Assembly (NCBI GenBank): GCA_038042195.1
Contig: JBBTET010000068.1
Location: 5,471-69,470 of the forward strand
DNA from: JACRIM01 sp038042195
GTDB taxonomy: Bacteria; Planctomycetota; Phycisphaerae; UBA1845; UTPLA1
Direction of reading: 5' to 3'
Length of the DNA stretch: 64,000 nt
Shown: piece by piece, positions 48,410 to 57,913 of the stretch
How positions within the stretch are numbered: position 1 is the first letter of the stretch
Layout of the letters: the number at the start of each line of letters is the position of its first letter
Position numbers and translations under genes: made by a program
The notes under the pieces: generated by a model
Told to the model about the DNA's origin: nothing
The model's input: the letters and a program-made list of their open reading frames with translations, nothing else
Databases searched by the model: none

Positions 48410-49207
48410 TCAGTTTCCGGTAGATGATGCCGTGACTTCTGTCGAGCGCAATGCGACAAGCGCTGCCAATACATTGTCATGCAAGTGTTTCATTGATTCG
48501 ACGTTAGCCGACTCTCGAGTGCGATCGCCTGCAATTTCTACCGCGCCGAAGAGGACGTTTTCCTCTTTCTTTGCCTCACCCTCGGCCGTGGCAATAATGC
48601 CACCGGTCTGAGTGTCCACCAAGACGGCGTAGTCAGCACTGTAATGCCCCACGGTATTTCCGGGGACTAGGAACAGGCCGACGATTGTCCAATAGGCCAT
48701 GGCGGCTGAATTGACTCCCTCCTCATGAGTATCAGCGCCGGAGTAGACCAGGAGCACGGGGGCATGGAGCATGGCGGCGGCGTCGCGCAGGTCTTTCATC
48801 GTTGGGTTGGACTTACAAATCAGTGGCGACACGAATTGAACCTGCTCGATGATTTGAGTGCCCACGCTGTTCTTGAGCTTCGTGAGGGAACGCCAGCGAT
48901 CCGCTTCTTCACCCTGAATTATCCCAAGAGGAGCACCATTTTTGTATTGCGCATCGTAATAGTAAGCAATCTTGCCCGAAGCCCTTGACGAGGATTCGAG
49001 TTTTGCAACAGCAAGTACCGTCGGAAGTGAGACCTGTGGGTTGAGCTTGAGGTGATGTTCGATGCTTGCTTCGGTCAGATTCGCCATTTCCGGCGAAAGG
49101 GCAGCGGCTTTGGTCGGGCGAACGACGCCTCTGTATGTTTGAGAGCAACCGGTTACGGCGACGACTGAGGTGATTACGAGAGCAAAGACTCGGGACGCCT
49201 TGGACAT
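48410..49207 (-). CDS. Lipoprotein of unknown function
   Basis: The product is 265 aa. ATG 49207 has GGAGG 5 nt upstream, and the signal VFALVITSVVAVTGCSQTY has a clear lipobox (Cys20). The mature part has a mixed alpha/beta pattern (LPTVLAVAKLESS; AAAMLHAPVLLVYSG; HYSADYAVLVDTQTGGIIATAEG) resembling small periplasmic proteins with a late beta hairpin. No family was recognised. It is followed 28 nt later by glmM on the same strand. Confidence 0.75.
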   Translation of the reverse strand: MSKASRVFALVITSVVAVTGCSQTYRGVVRPTKAAALSPEMANLTEASIEHHLKLNPQVSLPTVLAVAKLESSSRASGKIAYYYDAQYKNGAPLGIIQGEEADRWRSLTKLKNSVGTQIIEQVQFVSPLICKSNPTMKDLRDAAAMLHAPVLLVYSGADTHEEGVNSAAMAYWTIVGLFLVPGNTVGHYSADYAVLVDTQTGGIIATAEGEAKKEENVLFGAVEIAGDRTRESANVESMKHLHDNVLAALVALRSTEVTASSTGN

Positions 49208-49332
49208 TTTGACCTCCAGTTTGCACGTCATTGGAACACTCGGCGCTAAAACACATCGCGGCCACCAGGGTCTCCTCGGCGACTCTTCGACTCGCGCCAG
49301 GTGCTCGGATTGCACGTGAAACGAATTGTACG

Positions 49333-50127
49333 TCAGGGCATGGCGGCGATGTAGGCGATCCAGCCGGGTTCGTTTTCAGCTTCTTTTTTCTTGCGAAAGT
49401 GGCCGTCGCCTTCGCCTTTTTTCGAGGTGCCTTCCCAGTAGACGTCGGTCGTGGAAAAGCCGGCGTCGAAGAGGCAGTCGCGGATGCCGCCGAGGGTCCA
49501 GAGCCGCCAGTCGTAAGTGAAGGCGTTTTTCATTTTCGTGCCGTCGGGGAACTTGAAGTGGATGTGGCAGAGGGCGTGGTCGGTGATGGGGTCGTAGGCG
49601 GCCTGATCCCAGATGTAGGTGAAGCCGTCGTTCTTGGTTTTTTCCTGCATGACCTGCTGCGACTCCCAGCCGCCGTAGCAGTCGAGGACAAAGAGGCCCT
49701 CGGAGGCGAGGGACTTTCGCACGGCCTTGAAGTAGGTGACGAGGGTGCGGCGCTCTTTGAAGATGAAGTAGCTGAAGTTGAACGCGCCGACGATCTCGAC
49801 CTTGGGCTTGATGACGTGGAAGACGTTTTGGTGGAGCTGGTGGACACGCTGGGCGGCGTGAGGCTTTAGCTTGGAGAGGTTGTGCTCGCGGCCCCAGTCG
49901 AGGGTGGGTTGGTCGAGGTCGACGCCCCAGGCTTCGTTGTTCTTGCGGAGGCGGACCCACTCGCAGGAGATGAGTTGGGTGCCGCAGAAGTCCTCGCGGA
50001 AGTGCAACGCGGGGCGGCCGTAGGCTTTCTTGTAGAGGTGGTCCATGAAGTCCACCTCGGCCTCGGGGGACTGGACGGCGTTTTGATAGAGGACGAATTT
50101 GTCGGCGGTTTTGGCGGTGTATTTCAT
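49333..50127 (-). CDS. Class I SAM methyltransferase-like protein
   Basis: The product is 264 aa. The SAM-binding N-terminus is atypical (ALHFREDFCGTQLISCEWV in place of a glycine-rich motif I). The acidic WGVDLDQPTLDWG and the post-motif VEIVGAFNFSYFIFKER, then LASEGLFVLDCYGGWE, support a methyltransferase fold. The C-terminal part (TLGGIRDCLFDAGF, VYWEG) fits the family. The start lacks a clear ribosome site. The substrate is unknown. Confidence 0.75.
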   Translation of the reverse strand: MKYTAKTADKFVLYQNAVQSPEAEVDFMDHLYKKAYGRPALHFREDFCGTQLISCEWVRLRKNNEAWGVDLDQPTLDWGREHNLSKLKPHAAQRVHQLHQNVFHVIKPKVEIVGAFNFSYFIFKERRTLVTYFKAVRKSLASEGLFVLDCYGGWESQQVMQEKTKNDGFTYIWDQAAYDPITDHALCHIHFKFPDGTKMKNAFTYDWRLWTLGGIRDCLFDAGFSTTDVYWEGTSKKGEGDGHFRKKKEAENEPGWIAYIAAMP

Positions 50128-50189
50128 AAAAGTCGAAACGTCGAAGAATCGAAACGACGTGTGGTTCCTCTAAATCTCGGAGTTCGTGA

Positions 50190-53100
50190 CTATAGCGGCT
50201 TTACGAATATTTGGGCGATGTGGCCTTCGATGTCTGCTTCAACAGGCTGCACATCGCGAAGCGGCGTGGAGAGTAAGCATACGGCAAGCGTCTCGCCCAT
50301 GATGTACTCGCCAAACGTAGCGACGATGCGCTGGATGTCGGCGTCACCGGTGATGGCGAGATCGATGCGTTGTTCATATCTGAGATTGAGGTTCTTGCGC
50401 ACCTGTTGAATCTGATTCACCAGATCGCGGGCCATGCCTTCATCGATGAGGTCGGGGGTGAGCTTGGTGTCGAGGACGAGGATGCCGTGGCCGGGGATAC
50501 GCTCGGCGGAATAGCCTTCCTTGGCGTGAAGCTCGACGAGGACTTCGTCGGTGGTGAGTTGCACATCTTTGCCGTCGACGGTGATAGTGCAGGTGCCGGA
50601 TTGCTCCAACGACTTCACCAGGGGGCCGACGTCCTTCATCGTGCCGAGGGCGGCCTTGATCTTGGGGGCGAGAGGGCCATGCTTGGGGCCGATTTTTTTG
50701 AAGTCGGGCTTGAGGTCGTAGGTGACGTACTCGGCGATGGCGGCGGAGTCCTTGAACTCGATGCGCTTGATGTTCAACTCGTCCTTGATGACAGCCTCAT
50801 GGCGCTTCACGACGTCGGTGGCGCGGTGGAAGAGTTCCACGGCGGCGAGGGGCTGGCGGACTCTGAGCTTCGCGGCGCTTCGGGCAGCGCGGCCGCAGGA
50901 GACGAGTTGGCGGACGAGGTCGATTTCTTCGTTGAGCTTGGCATCGACGCGCGTCGAGATGGCGGCGCGAGTCGTGGCGGTTACGGGGAAGTCGCAGAGG
51001 TGGATGCTCTCGGGCGCGGCGGGGTCGTGTGTGCGGACGAGATTCTGGTACATCGACTCGGCGATGAAGGGTGTGAAGGGGGCGATGAGTTTGGCGACGG
51101 TGACGAGGCACTCGTGGAGCGTGGCGTAGGCGCCGGCCTTGTCGTCGTCCATGCCGCTCTTCCAGAAGCGGTCGCGGCTGCGGCGGACGTACCAATTGGA
51201 GAGGGCGTCCACGAAGGAGACTAGAGACTTGGCGGCGTTGAAGTTGTCGTACTCGTCCAGTTTGTCAAAGACCGTCACGCTGCATTGGGCGAGTTCGGAG
51301 AGGATCCAGCGGTCGAGTTCGGAGTGGTGGGGCAGAGATTCTCTTTGCACTCTTGTGGTCGCGTGTTCATCGGACAAAGAGGATCTTTGTCCTACCGGGA
51401 GCGTCCACTTGTCGATGTTCGCGTAGATGACGAAGAAGCTGTAGCAGTTATAGAGGCGGATGAGGAACTCGCGCTGGGCCTCGGCGATGGCGGATTCCTG
51501 GAAGCGGATGCTGGTCCACGGGGTCTGACCGGAGAAGAAGAGCCAGCGCATGGCGTCAGCGCCTTCGTGGTCGAAGATGTAGGTCGGGTCTTTGTAGTTC
51601 TTCTTGCTCTTGGACATCTTCTGGCCGTCTTCGCCCNNNNNNNNNNAGAAGGCCGAGGACGATGCAGTTTCGGAAGGGGTGCGGGTAGTCCTGGGGTGGC
51701 ATGGGCAAACTCTGTTTGCCCGTGGGTTCTTCGCGCGTCGCCACGGGTAAGCTGGGCTTACCCATGCCACCCATTGCGACGCCGTCCTTGCCGAAGAGCA
51801 GCGTGCTGATGGCGGTGAGTGAGTAGAACCAGCCGCGGGTTTGGTCGAGGGCTTCGCTGATGAAGTCGGCGGGGAATTGTGAGGCGAACATCTCCGCGTT
51901 CTTGTGTGGGTAGCCCCATTGGGCGAAGGGCATCGCACCGGAGTCGTACCAGCAGTCGATGACTTCGGGGACGCGGTGCATTTGAGAGGCTTGAGGCTTG
52001 AGACTTGAGGTTCGCCGCGTCGAATCTTCGACTTGAGGGGGATCGGTCCGCACAGCAGACCCTACGCACTTGGGACAGGCGTAGGTGATGGCGTCGATGT
52101 AGGGCTTATGGACCTTCAGGTGGTCGCTGAGGGTTGGCTCTTTCTTTTTTGCGTTTTCCCAGACTTCGAGGCCGGCCACGCCGAGCTTGGCGACGAGGGC
52201 GTCGTAGGAGTCGACGGCTTCCATGTGATTGCAGGCGTCGCAGACCCAGATGGGCAGCGGCGTGCCCCAGTAGCGCTCGCGGGAGAGGGACCAATCGACG
52301 TTGTCGCGGAGGAAGTTGCCAAAGCGGCCTTCCTTGATGTGGTCGGGCAGCCAGTTGATGCGGCTGTTGTTTTCCAGCATGGCGTCCTTGAACTGTGTCG
52401 TGCGAATGAACCAGCTTCGGCGGGGATATTGGATGAGCGGGTCTTCCTCGGCACGCCAGCAGAAGGGGTAGTCGTGACGGTATTGTTCCTGATGCAGGAG
52501 CAGGCCGCGGTCTTTGAGGTCGCGGGTGATGTCCTTGTCGCAGTCTTTGACGAAGCGGCCACGGCAGTATTCGGGGCCTTCGTCGGTGAATTTGCCGTTT
52601 GGAGCGACTGCACAGAGGAATGGAACATCCCAAGAATACTTGATGCGATCCTGATCTTTTTTTAGCAACTCATAGTCAACTTCTCCAAATGCGGGTGCCT
52701 CATGAACCAGTCCGGTGCCTGATTCCAGGGTGACGAAATCTGCGTGGAGCACTCGCCATGCGATGTAATCAAAATCGCCGTTCTCTAGCTCGGCTTTGTA
52801 ATCACTAGCTACAGGAACTGGTGTGGTTGTATCTGCAGTTGGTTCAAATGTTCCAACTTGAAGTTTCGTCACCGGTTGATCGTAGTAGCAACCGAAGGGT
52901 GGGCGATAGCGTAATCCGATTAGTTCACCACCCTTGAGTGTTTTCTCGACCTTCCATTTTTCTGTTTTCTTTACCTTCTTGGCGATCTGATCGATCAGTG
53001 TTGCGGCTAAGATCAGTCGCTCGCCGGTCTCTTCGTCGTGGACGAAGGCGTAGTCGATGTCCTTGTGAACTGCCGCATACATGTTGCTCGGCAGTGTCCA

Positions 53101-53808
53101 CGGCGTTGTGGTCCATACAAGGAGGCTTGTCTTGTCGGGAATGCCGGCTTTCTTCGCTTGCTCATCCATTACAATCGGGAATCGCACGTATACCGACGGG
53201 TCGTCCACCTCGCGGTAGCCTTGGCCGACTTCGCCTGCCGAGAGCGCCGTCCCGCCTTGTGCCCACCACCAGACGATCTTGTGGCCCTGGTAGAGCAGGC
53301 CGGCGTCGAAGAGTTGTTTGAGGCTCCACCAGACGCTTTCGATGTAGCTCTGGTGATAGGTGACGTAGGCCTCTTCGAGATTCACCCAGAAGCCGAGGCG
53401 TTTGGTCAGCTCCTCCCATTCCTTCGTATAGCGGAAGACACTTTCGAGGCATTTGCGGTTGAAGGCCTCGACGCCGTAGGCCTCGATTTCCTCTTTGGTG
53501 TGGATGCCGAGTTCCTTGCAGACTTCGACTTCGACGGGCAGGCCGTGGGTGTCCCAGCCGCCCTTGCGAAGGACGTAGTGGCCGGTCATGGTTTTGAAGC
53601 GTGGGAACAAGTCCTTAATCGCGCGGGTGAGGCAATGGCCGGGGTGGGGGAGTCCGTTCGCTGTTGGCGGGCCTTCAAAGAATACGAAGGACTTGCCGCC
53701 TTTGCGATTAGCGAGGGACTTTTCGTAGATTTTGTTTTCTTCCCAGAAGCGGAGGGTCTCTTTTTCCGCCTTGGGGAAGTCGAATTGGCTGGGGACTTCT
53801 TTGAACAT
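50190..53808 (-). CDS. ileS: Isoleucyl-tRNA synthetase, carrying in-frame repeat insertions and an assembly gap
   Basis: This enzyme attaches isoleucine to tRNA-Ile. HIGH-type motif HPGH (LPHPGHCLTRAIKDLFPRF) and KMSKS (DGQKMSKSKKNYKDP) are present, as are the editing-domain region and the C-terminal DALIDRLA-like anticodon part. The frame is interrupted by ten N (51637-51646): the part before reads VLGL, the part after EDGQKMSKS. The two halves are in different frames as drawn, so the gap is not truly 10 nt; flanking bases CT and G would join in frame if the real gap is a multiple of 3 (0 or 3 nt fits best). Three segments absent from ordinary IleRS are made of palindromic repeats (51332-51392, 51694-51772, about 51985-52066). 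Confidence 0.95.
51332..51392. repeat. Palindromic repeat pair inside ileS (linker region)
   Basis: Two hairpins: 51332-51338/51342-51348 (7 bp) and GGACAAAGA/TCTTTGTCC (51372-51380/51384-51392, 9 bp perfect). In the ileS frame they encode a segment around GQRSSLSDEHATTRVQRESL, located between YANIDKW and ELDRWILSEL. Confidence 0.8.
51637..51646. other. Assembly gap (10 N)
   Basis: A run of ten N splits ileS just before the KMSKS motif. The repeats on its left (51694-51772 on the far side) probably caused the assembly break. The number of N is not the true distance. Confidence 0.99.
51694..51772. repeat. Large inverted repeat inside ileS
   Basis: Two 32-nt arms (51694-51725 and 51741-51772), inverted relative to each other with several mismatches, flank a 15-nt spacer. 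Each arm also folds on itself (for example TGGGCAAAC/GTTTGCCCG). In ileS it encodes GMGKPSLPVATREEPTGKQS and neighbouring residues. Confidence 0.85.
52045..52066. repeat. Palindromic repeat inside ileS, same family as at glmM
   Basis: This 22-nt GGTCCGC...CCTACG element matches 47024-47045 at 18 of 22 positions. In ileS it codes for part of VGSAVRTDPPQ, between CPKC and MHRVPEVIDCW. The adjoining tract to about 51985 (GAGGCTTGAGGCTTGAGACT) is itself repetitive. Confidence 0.75.
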
Positions 53809-53824
53809 GGTTTCGTTTCGGTCG

Positions 53825-53847
53825 GCCCCCGGTCATTGACCGGGGGC
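53825..53847. repeat. Palindromic repeat upstream of ileS
   Basis: The 10-bp perfect arms GCCCCCGGTC and GACCGGGGGC enclose an ATT loop. It lies 17 nt upstream of the ileS start codon, in the gap to the MATE gene. No T-tract follows on either strand, so it is not a standard terminator. Confidence 0.75.
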
Positions 53848-53869
53848 TAAATGTTGGGGGTCGTTTTGG

Positions 53870-55324
53870 TTAGTAGTCCGACTCTGCGGTCAGGGCTGGT
53901 ACACCGGGCGCGTGGTCCGCGATGCCGGCCATTTCATCTTTCTTCTTGAACAGGTCGATCCGCTTCCACTCGCCGCGTCGCCAACGGACCCAGAGCGTCA
54001 GACCGAGCAAGATAATGTAGAGCGTACAGATCATCCAGGGTCCGTGGTAGCCGAGGCCAGGGGCGAAGCGGACCATGAGTAGGCCGCCACCGATGAAGAT
54101 GACCCAGCAGTGAAAAACGACGTATAGCATGGGCCATTTGGTGTCGCCCGCTCCGCGCAGGGCGGAGATGTAATTGATGCCCATGGCGTCAAAGACCTGA
54201 AAGACGGCGGCCCAGAGCAGGATGCCCGCGCCGATCTCGATGACGACGGGGTCGCTGGAGAGCCAACCCATCAGTCGATAGCGGCCAAGCCAGTAGATCA
54301 GACCAATCGCGCCCATGTAGATCATGGTGACGACCATTCCGTCGCGGCCGTGGCGCTGGGCAAGGGCGAGCTTCTTCGCGCCGATGGCGTGGCCCACCAG
54401 CGACGCGACGGCCGTACCGATTCCGATAGCCGGCATGAAGGACATGTGCATCAACTGAGTGGCGATGTTAGAGGCAGCAAGCGTCTCGGTGCCAAACCTA
54501 GCCATGATGAGGCCGATGAAGACGAACCAAGACGAGACATCGAGAAACCACTGCACGCCGATGGGGCCGCCCATGCGCAGGACTTCCCAGAGTTTGCCGA
54601 GGTTGAATCGCCAGTTCCGGCGCGTGTGAAAGGCGGCCTCGTATTTCAGCGAGAGGAACGCGGTGAGCATGATACCGATGCGGACTCCCCACGCGAGGAC
54701 GGTGGCCAATGCCGAGCCTTGAATCCCCATGGCGGGGAATCCCCATTTGCCGAAGATGAGAACGTAGTCGCCCAGTGCGTTGAAGAGGATGGCCGCGGCG
54801 ACGGACCAGAGGGCGACGGCTGGTCGTTGGATGCCGTTGAAAAAGCTCTCCAAACCCACGCACATGATTGCGAGGCCCATCGACCAGAGGTCGATCTCGC
54901 AGAAGGCGATCTCCATCTCGCGGACGTTTTCGGGGTGGCCGACGAAGGTCCAGAAGGGGCGCATCAGTTGGATCGCGGGCCAGGTCAGCAGGAGAAAGAA
55001 GAATCCGACGTAGAACGATTGCCAGACGTAGGCCGCGGCGCGATGCGGCTCGCGTCGTCCGAGCGATTGGGCGGCAAAGGTCTGGATGCTGGTCACGCAG
55101 CCCATGCCCATGCAAAGCACGATGAAGCAGAAGATGGTGGCGGGGCTGATGGCGGCGGTGGCCTCGGTTCCCATCTGTGATACGAAGACGAAGTCGGTGA
55201 AGCCGAGGGCCATGTGGGAGAGCTTCGCGCCGACGGTGGGGATGGCGAGGGCGAGAAGCAGGCGCAGCTCCTGTTTGAAGGAGGGCGCGTCGTCGGGGAT
55301 GGGATGTAGGCCGGCTTCGTGCAT
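53870..55324 (-). CDS. MATE-family multidrug/Na+ antiporter
   Basis: The product is 484 aa with about 12 predicted membrane helices. Family landmarks are LALAIPTVGAKLSHMALGFTD, the paired repeat LRMGGPIGVQWFLDVSSW, ASNIATQLMHMSFMPAIGIGTAVASLVGH and ALRGAGDTKWPMLY. It exports toxic organic cations by coupling to Na+ or H+. The C-terminal 30 residues are polar. It is transcribed from 55324 just after a terminator that closes the NifU-like gene. Confidence 0.93.
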   Translation of the reverse strand: MHEAGLHPIPDDAPSFKQELRLLLALAIPTVGAKLSHMALGFTDFVFVSQMGTEATAAISPATIFCFIVLCMGMGCVTSIQTFAAQSLGRREPHRAAAYVWQSFYVGFFFLLLTWPAIQLMRPFWTFVGHPENVREMEIAFCEIDLWSMGLAIMCVGLESFFNGIQRPAVALWSVAAAILFNALGDYVLIFGKWGFPAMGIQGSALATVLAWGVRIGIMLTAFLSLKYEAAFHTRRNWRFNLGKLWEVLRMGGPIGVQWFLDVSSWFVFIGLIMARFGTETLAASNIATQLMHMSFMPAIGIGTAVASLVGHAIGAKKLALAQRHGRDGMVVTMIYMGAIGLIYWLGRYRLMGWLSSDPVVIEIGAGILLWAAVFQVFDAMGINYISALRGAGDTKWPMLYVVFHCWVIFIGGGLLMVRFAPGLGYHGPWMICTLYIILLGLTLWVRWRRGEWKRIDLFKKKDEMAGIADHAPGVPALTAESDY

Positions 55325-55344
55325 GACGAGTTCGATTCAAGCAA

Positions 55345-55379
55345 CAAAAAAGCCCCGGAAGTTCGTGGCTTCCGGGGCT
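55345..55379 (-). terminator. Intrinsic terminator after the NifU-like gene (minus strand)
   Basis: On the minus strand, the 11-bp perfect stem AGCCCCGGAAG/CTTCCGGGGCT with a 7-nt loop is followed by TTTTTT. It begins about 70 nt downstream of the NifU-like stop. Confidence 0.9.
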
Positions 55380-55448
55380 GAGATCATGAGTTTTCCCGTT
55401 GGCGGGATTAGACAAAAAGTGGCGACGATTGTCAAGATGGGAATGCGT

Positions 55449-55703
55449 TCAACTCACGCAGATGACTTCGCGGACGAGGGGGATGCGGCTTTTGAGGGTT
55501 TGTTCGACGCCGAGTTTGAGCGTCATGGAGCTGGAGGGGCAGCCGATGCATGCGCCGAGCAGGCGAACGCGAACGAGACCGTCATCGCTGACGTCGACGA
55601 GTTCGATGTCACCGCCGTCGCTTTGGACCGCAGGGCGCAGCTGCTTGAGGACGTCGGCGACTTCGCGTCGGAGGGAGTCATCGATTTTTTCGGTGGTGGG
55701 CAT
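55449..55703 (-). CDS. NifU C-terminal domain-like Fe-S scaffold protein
   Basis: The product is 84 aa from ATG 55703; a GTG at 55736 sits on a TATAAT-type -10 box (GCTATAATGAG), so transcription likely starts after it. The motif Cys52/Cys55 in GACIGCPSSSMTLKLGVE is the NifU/Nfu cluster site. It starts REVADVLKQLRPAVQSDGGDIELVDV as in Nfu-type carriers. It delivers 4Fe-4S clusters to apo-enzymes. It is a single gene with its own terminator. Confidence 0.9.
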   Translation of the reverse strand: MPTTEKIDDSLRREVADVLKQLRPAVQSDGGDIELVDVSDDGLVRVRLLGACIGCPSSSMTLKLGVEQTLKSRIPLVREVICVS

Positions 55704-55771
55704 GATGTGCGGTCGCCGTGGTTGATTGCCGGTCACTCATTATAGCGGAAATTGAGAAATCGCGGTACCCG

Positions 55772-56764
55772 TCAGGGGGCGGCGGGGAAGACGTGGGCGA
55801 GGAATTGGGTGATGGCGGGGAGGGTTCGCATGTTTTCATGGGCGTTGAACAGCAGGCCCCAGCCGTGACCCGCGCCGCGCACGCGGACGAGTCGGGAGCG
55901 ACCGCCGACGGCTTGAATGGCCTTTTGGAGTGTTTCGGCCTGGGCGTAGGGGACGACGGTGTCGTTGTCGCCCTGGATGGTGAGCACGGGCGGGGCGTCC
56001 TTGCGAACGTAGGTGACGGGGGAGGCGGCCTTCCATTTTTCGGGGCAGTCGCGCGGGGTGCATCCGAGATAGGCAAGGGCCAGCTTTTGCACGACGAAGC
56101 CGGAACCGGCGAAGAGGAGCGAGAGGTCGGAGGGGCCGTAGATGTTGATGACAGCGGAGACTTCGGTGGAGACGCCGGCGTGGGAGTCGTCGCCGAAGAT
56201 CGCGTGGTCTTTGACAAGACCGATCATGAGGGCAAGTTGTCCACCGGCCGATTCACCACCGACGGCGATGCGAGTCGGGTCGGCCCCGAAATCGGCAGCA
56301 TGGGAGCGCATGTACTTGACAGCCGCAAGGGCGTCTTGCATCGGAATGGGATAGTGAGGGCCTTGCTCGGTGCAGAGGCGATAGGAAGCGGTGGCGGCTG
56401 TGTAGCCCATTGAGGCGAGGAAGGCGGCGAGGTTGCACTCGTCGGAGCGATCGCCGACGACCCAGCCTCCTCCGTGAAAGAGAACGACGGCGGGTCGAGG
56501 GGCGGGGGCGTTGATCGGAGTGAAGACGTCCATGTAGAGCTTTGTGGTGCCGCGCGTGACGTAATCGACGGTGGTGGACTTCACGTCGTAAAGGCCGGCG
56601 GGGGGACGGTTGCAGGCGAGGGAGAGAAGTGAGAGGGAAGGAAAGATAAAAACGAATGTGTTCGAGAGAGTCAGACGGTTGTTTCTGTTCGCTGACCCCA
56701 CCCTAGCCCTCCCCTTATAAAGGGGAGGGAATAGGAGCGGGGAACTATTATTCACAAACGGCAT
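55772..56764 (-). CDS. Alpha/beta hydrolase (carboxylesterase type), lipoprotein
   Basis: The product is 330 aa. ATG 56764 has GGGAG 8 nt upstream. The hydrolase core has oxyanion motif FHGGGWVVGD, nucleophile motif GGESAGGQLAL (Ser), acid region DNDTVVP and catalytic His in GAGHGWGL. The start region is odd: residues about 10-20 (LLFPPLYKGRARVG) are encoded by a palindromic repeat (56707-56729), before a signal-like segment ending SLSLLSLAC (lipobox). The true start may lie beyond the repeat, but no ATG does. Probable role: an envelope-anchored esterase or lipase. Confidence 0.88.
   Translation of the reverse strand: MPFVNNSSPLLFPPLYKGRARVGSANRNNRLTLSNTFVFIFPSLSLLSLACNRPPAGLYDVKSTTVDYVTRGTTKLYMDVFTPINAPAPRPAVVLFHGGGWVVGDRSDECNLAAFLASMGYTAATASYRLCTEQGPHYPIPMQDALAAVKYMRSHAADFGADPTRIAVGGESAGGQLALMIGLVKDHAIFGDDSHAGVSTEVSAVINIYGPSDLSLLFAGSGFVVQKLALAYLGCTPRDCPEKWKAASPVTYVRKDAPPVLTIQGDNDTVVPYAQAETLQKAIQAVGGRSRLVRVRGAGHGWGLLFNAHENMRTLPAITQFLAHVFPAAP
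56707..56729. repeat. Palindromic repeat inside the esterase N-terminal coding region
   Basis: The 10-bp arms CCCTCCCCTT and AAGGGGAGGG enclose a 3-nt loop. The surrounding ACCCTAGCC...GGGAATAGG text is typical of a dispersed repeat family. It is in frame with the downstream hydrolase. Confidence 0.75.
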
Positions 56765-56848
56765 TGTCGCGGCTCCCATGCATTGAAGGAGGATAGAAAC
56801 GCGGACATGGTAGCGGCGAGCAAGCTCAACGGCGAAACGGGAGTTGGG

Positions 56849-57793
56849 TCAATCGCGGAGTTCGGCGGGGACTTTGATTCGGCCGAGGCAGGCGTTGACG
56901 AGGACGCGCCAAGGGTTGGCGGTGAAGGGCCAGGTGGCGGCGGCGCGGGCGAGGTTGCGGGCGGCAGCGGGGAAGTCGCCGTTTTCGAGGTGGTGCATGC
57001 CGGTGCGTTCGTGGATGCGAGCGATGGCGCGTCGTTTGAGACGGCCGGTGGGGTCGAGGTCGTGGTAGAGCCGGTCGTAGTCAACGAGAAGACGCAGCAT
57101 GGCCCGGCGGTGCTTGGTTGGGTCGTGCCAGTGGGCGGGGCCGGGGCGCTGTTGGATGAGACAGTCGGGGAGAATGATGGGATGGAATTGTCGAAGTAAT
57201 TCTAGGGCGATTCGGCGATCTTCGCATCCACGACCATTGGCGAACCCGCCGACGGAATTCAGTGCGTCGCGCCGGACGATGAGCGAAGAGCAGAGACCAG
57301 TGAAGATGTTTCGGATGAGCAAATCGGCGCGAAGCGTGTCGCGGTCGAGGCAGCCGTCGTAGGAATGCGGAAGATAGTCGCGCTTGGATTCAGACCAAAC
57401 GTCCGCGCCGGTGATACAGAAGTCGGCGTTCGGATTCGCGGAGAGGCTTTTCAGTTGGCGTTGGAGTTTGGTGGGAAGCCAGGTGTCGTCGGCGTCGAGG
57501 AAGGCGACCCACATGCCGGTGGAGGCGGCAATGCCGGTGTTGCGGGCGGCGGAGGCCTTGCGATTGCGGTCGTGGCGGAGGTAACGGATTCGGTTTCGGA
57601 GCGTGCCGCAGATCGCGGCTGTGGCGTCGGAGCTAGCGTCGTCGACGACGATTACTTCGGCGGGGGCATGCGTCTGATTGAGTACGGATTGGATCGCGTC
57701 GGCGAGAACGGTGGAGGAGTTGTACGTCGGAATGATGACGGAGACAGTACAGTCAGGAGGAATCGGAGTTTCGTACATTGTCTGCTGGGTCAT
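56849..57793 (-). CDS. Family 2 glycosyltransferase
   Basis: The product is 314 aa. The start is set at ATG 57793 (MTQQTMYETP), as the frame further upstream overlaps the opposite-strand gene; the ribosome site is weak. GT-A motifs: nucleotide-binding VSVIIPTYNSSTVLADAIQS, VVDDASSDAT, DXD-like LDADDTWLP. The C-terminal 110 residues (DRLYHDLDPTGRLKRRAI) form a helical extension. It transfers a sugar from a nucleotide donor; the acceptor is unknown. It probably serves surface polysaccharide or protein glycosylation. Confidence 0.88.
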   Translation of the reverse strand: MTQQTMYETPIPPDCTVSVIIPTYNSSTVLADAIQSVLNQTHAPAEVIVVDDASSDATAAICGTLRNRIRYLRHDRNRKASAARNTGIAASTGMWVAFLDADDTWLPTKLQRQLKSLSANPNADFCITGADVWSESKRDYLPHSYDGCLDRDTLRADLLIRNIFTGLCSSLIVRRDALNSVGGFANGRGCEDRRIALELLRQFHPIILPDCLIQQRPGPAHWHDPTKHRRAMLRLLVDYDRLYHDLDPTGRLKRRAIARIHERTGMHHLENGDFPAAARNLARAAATWPFTANPWRVLVNACLGRIKVPAELRD

Positions 57794-57913
57794 ATGGAAT
57801 CCGGCACGAATAACGCAAGGCCGTATGAACCCATCGGCGGTTTTTTCGTAATAGCTGGAATCAGGCGGGGGGCATGGATCGCGCCCTAGGATTGCATGCC
57901 AAAGGATGGGGTC

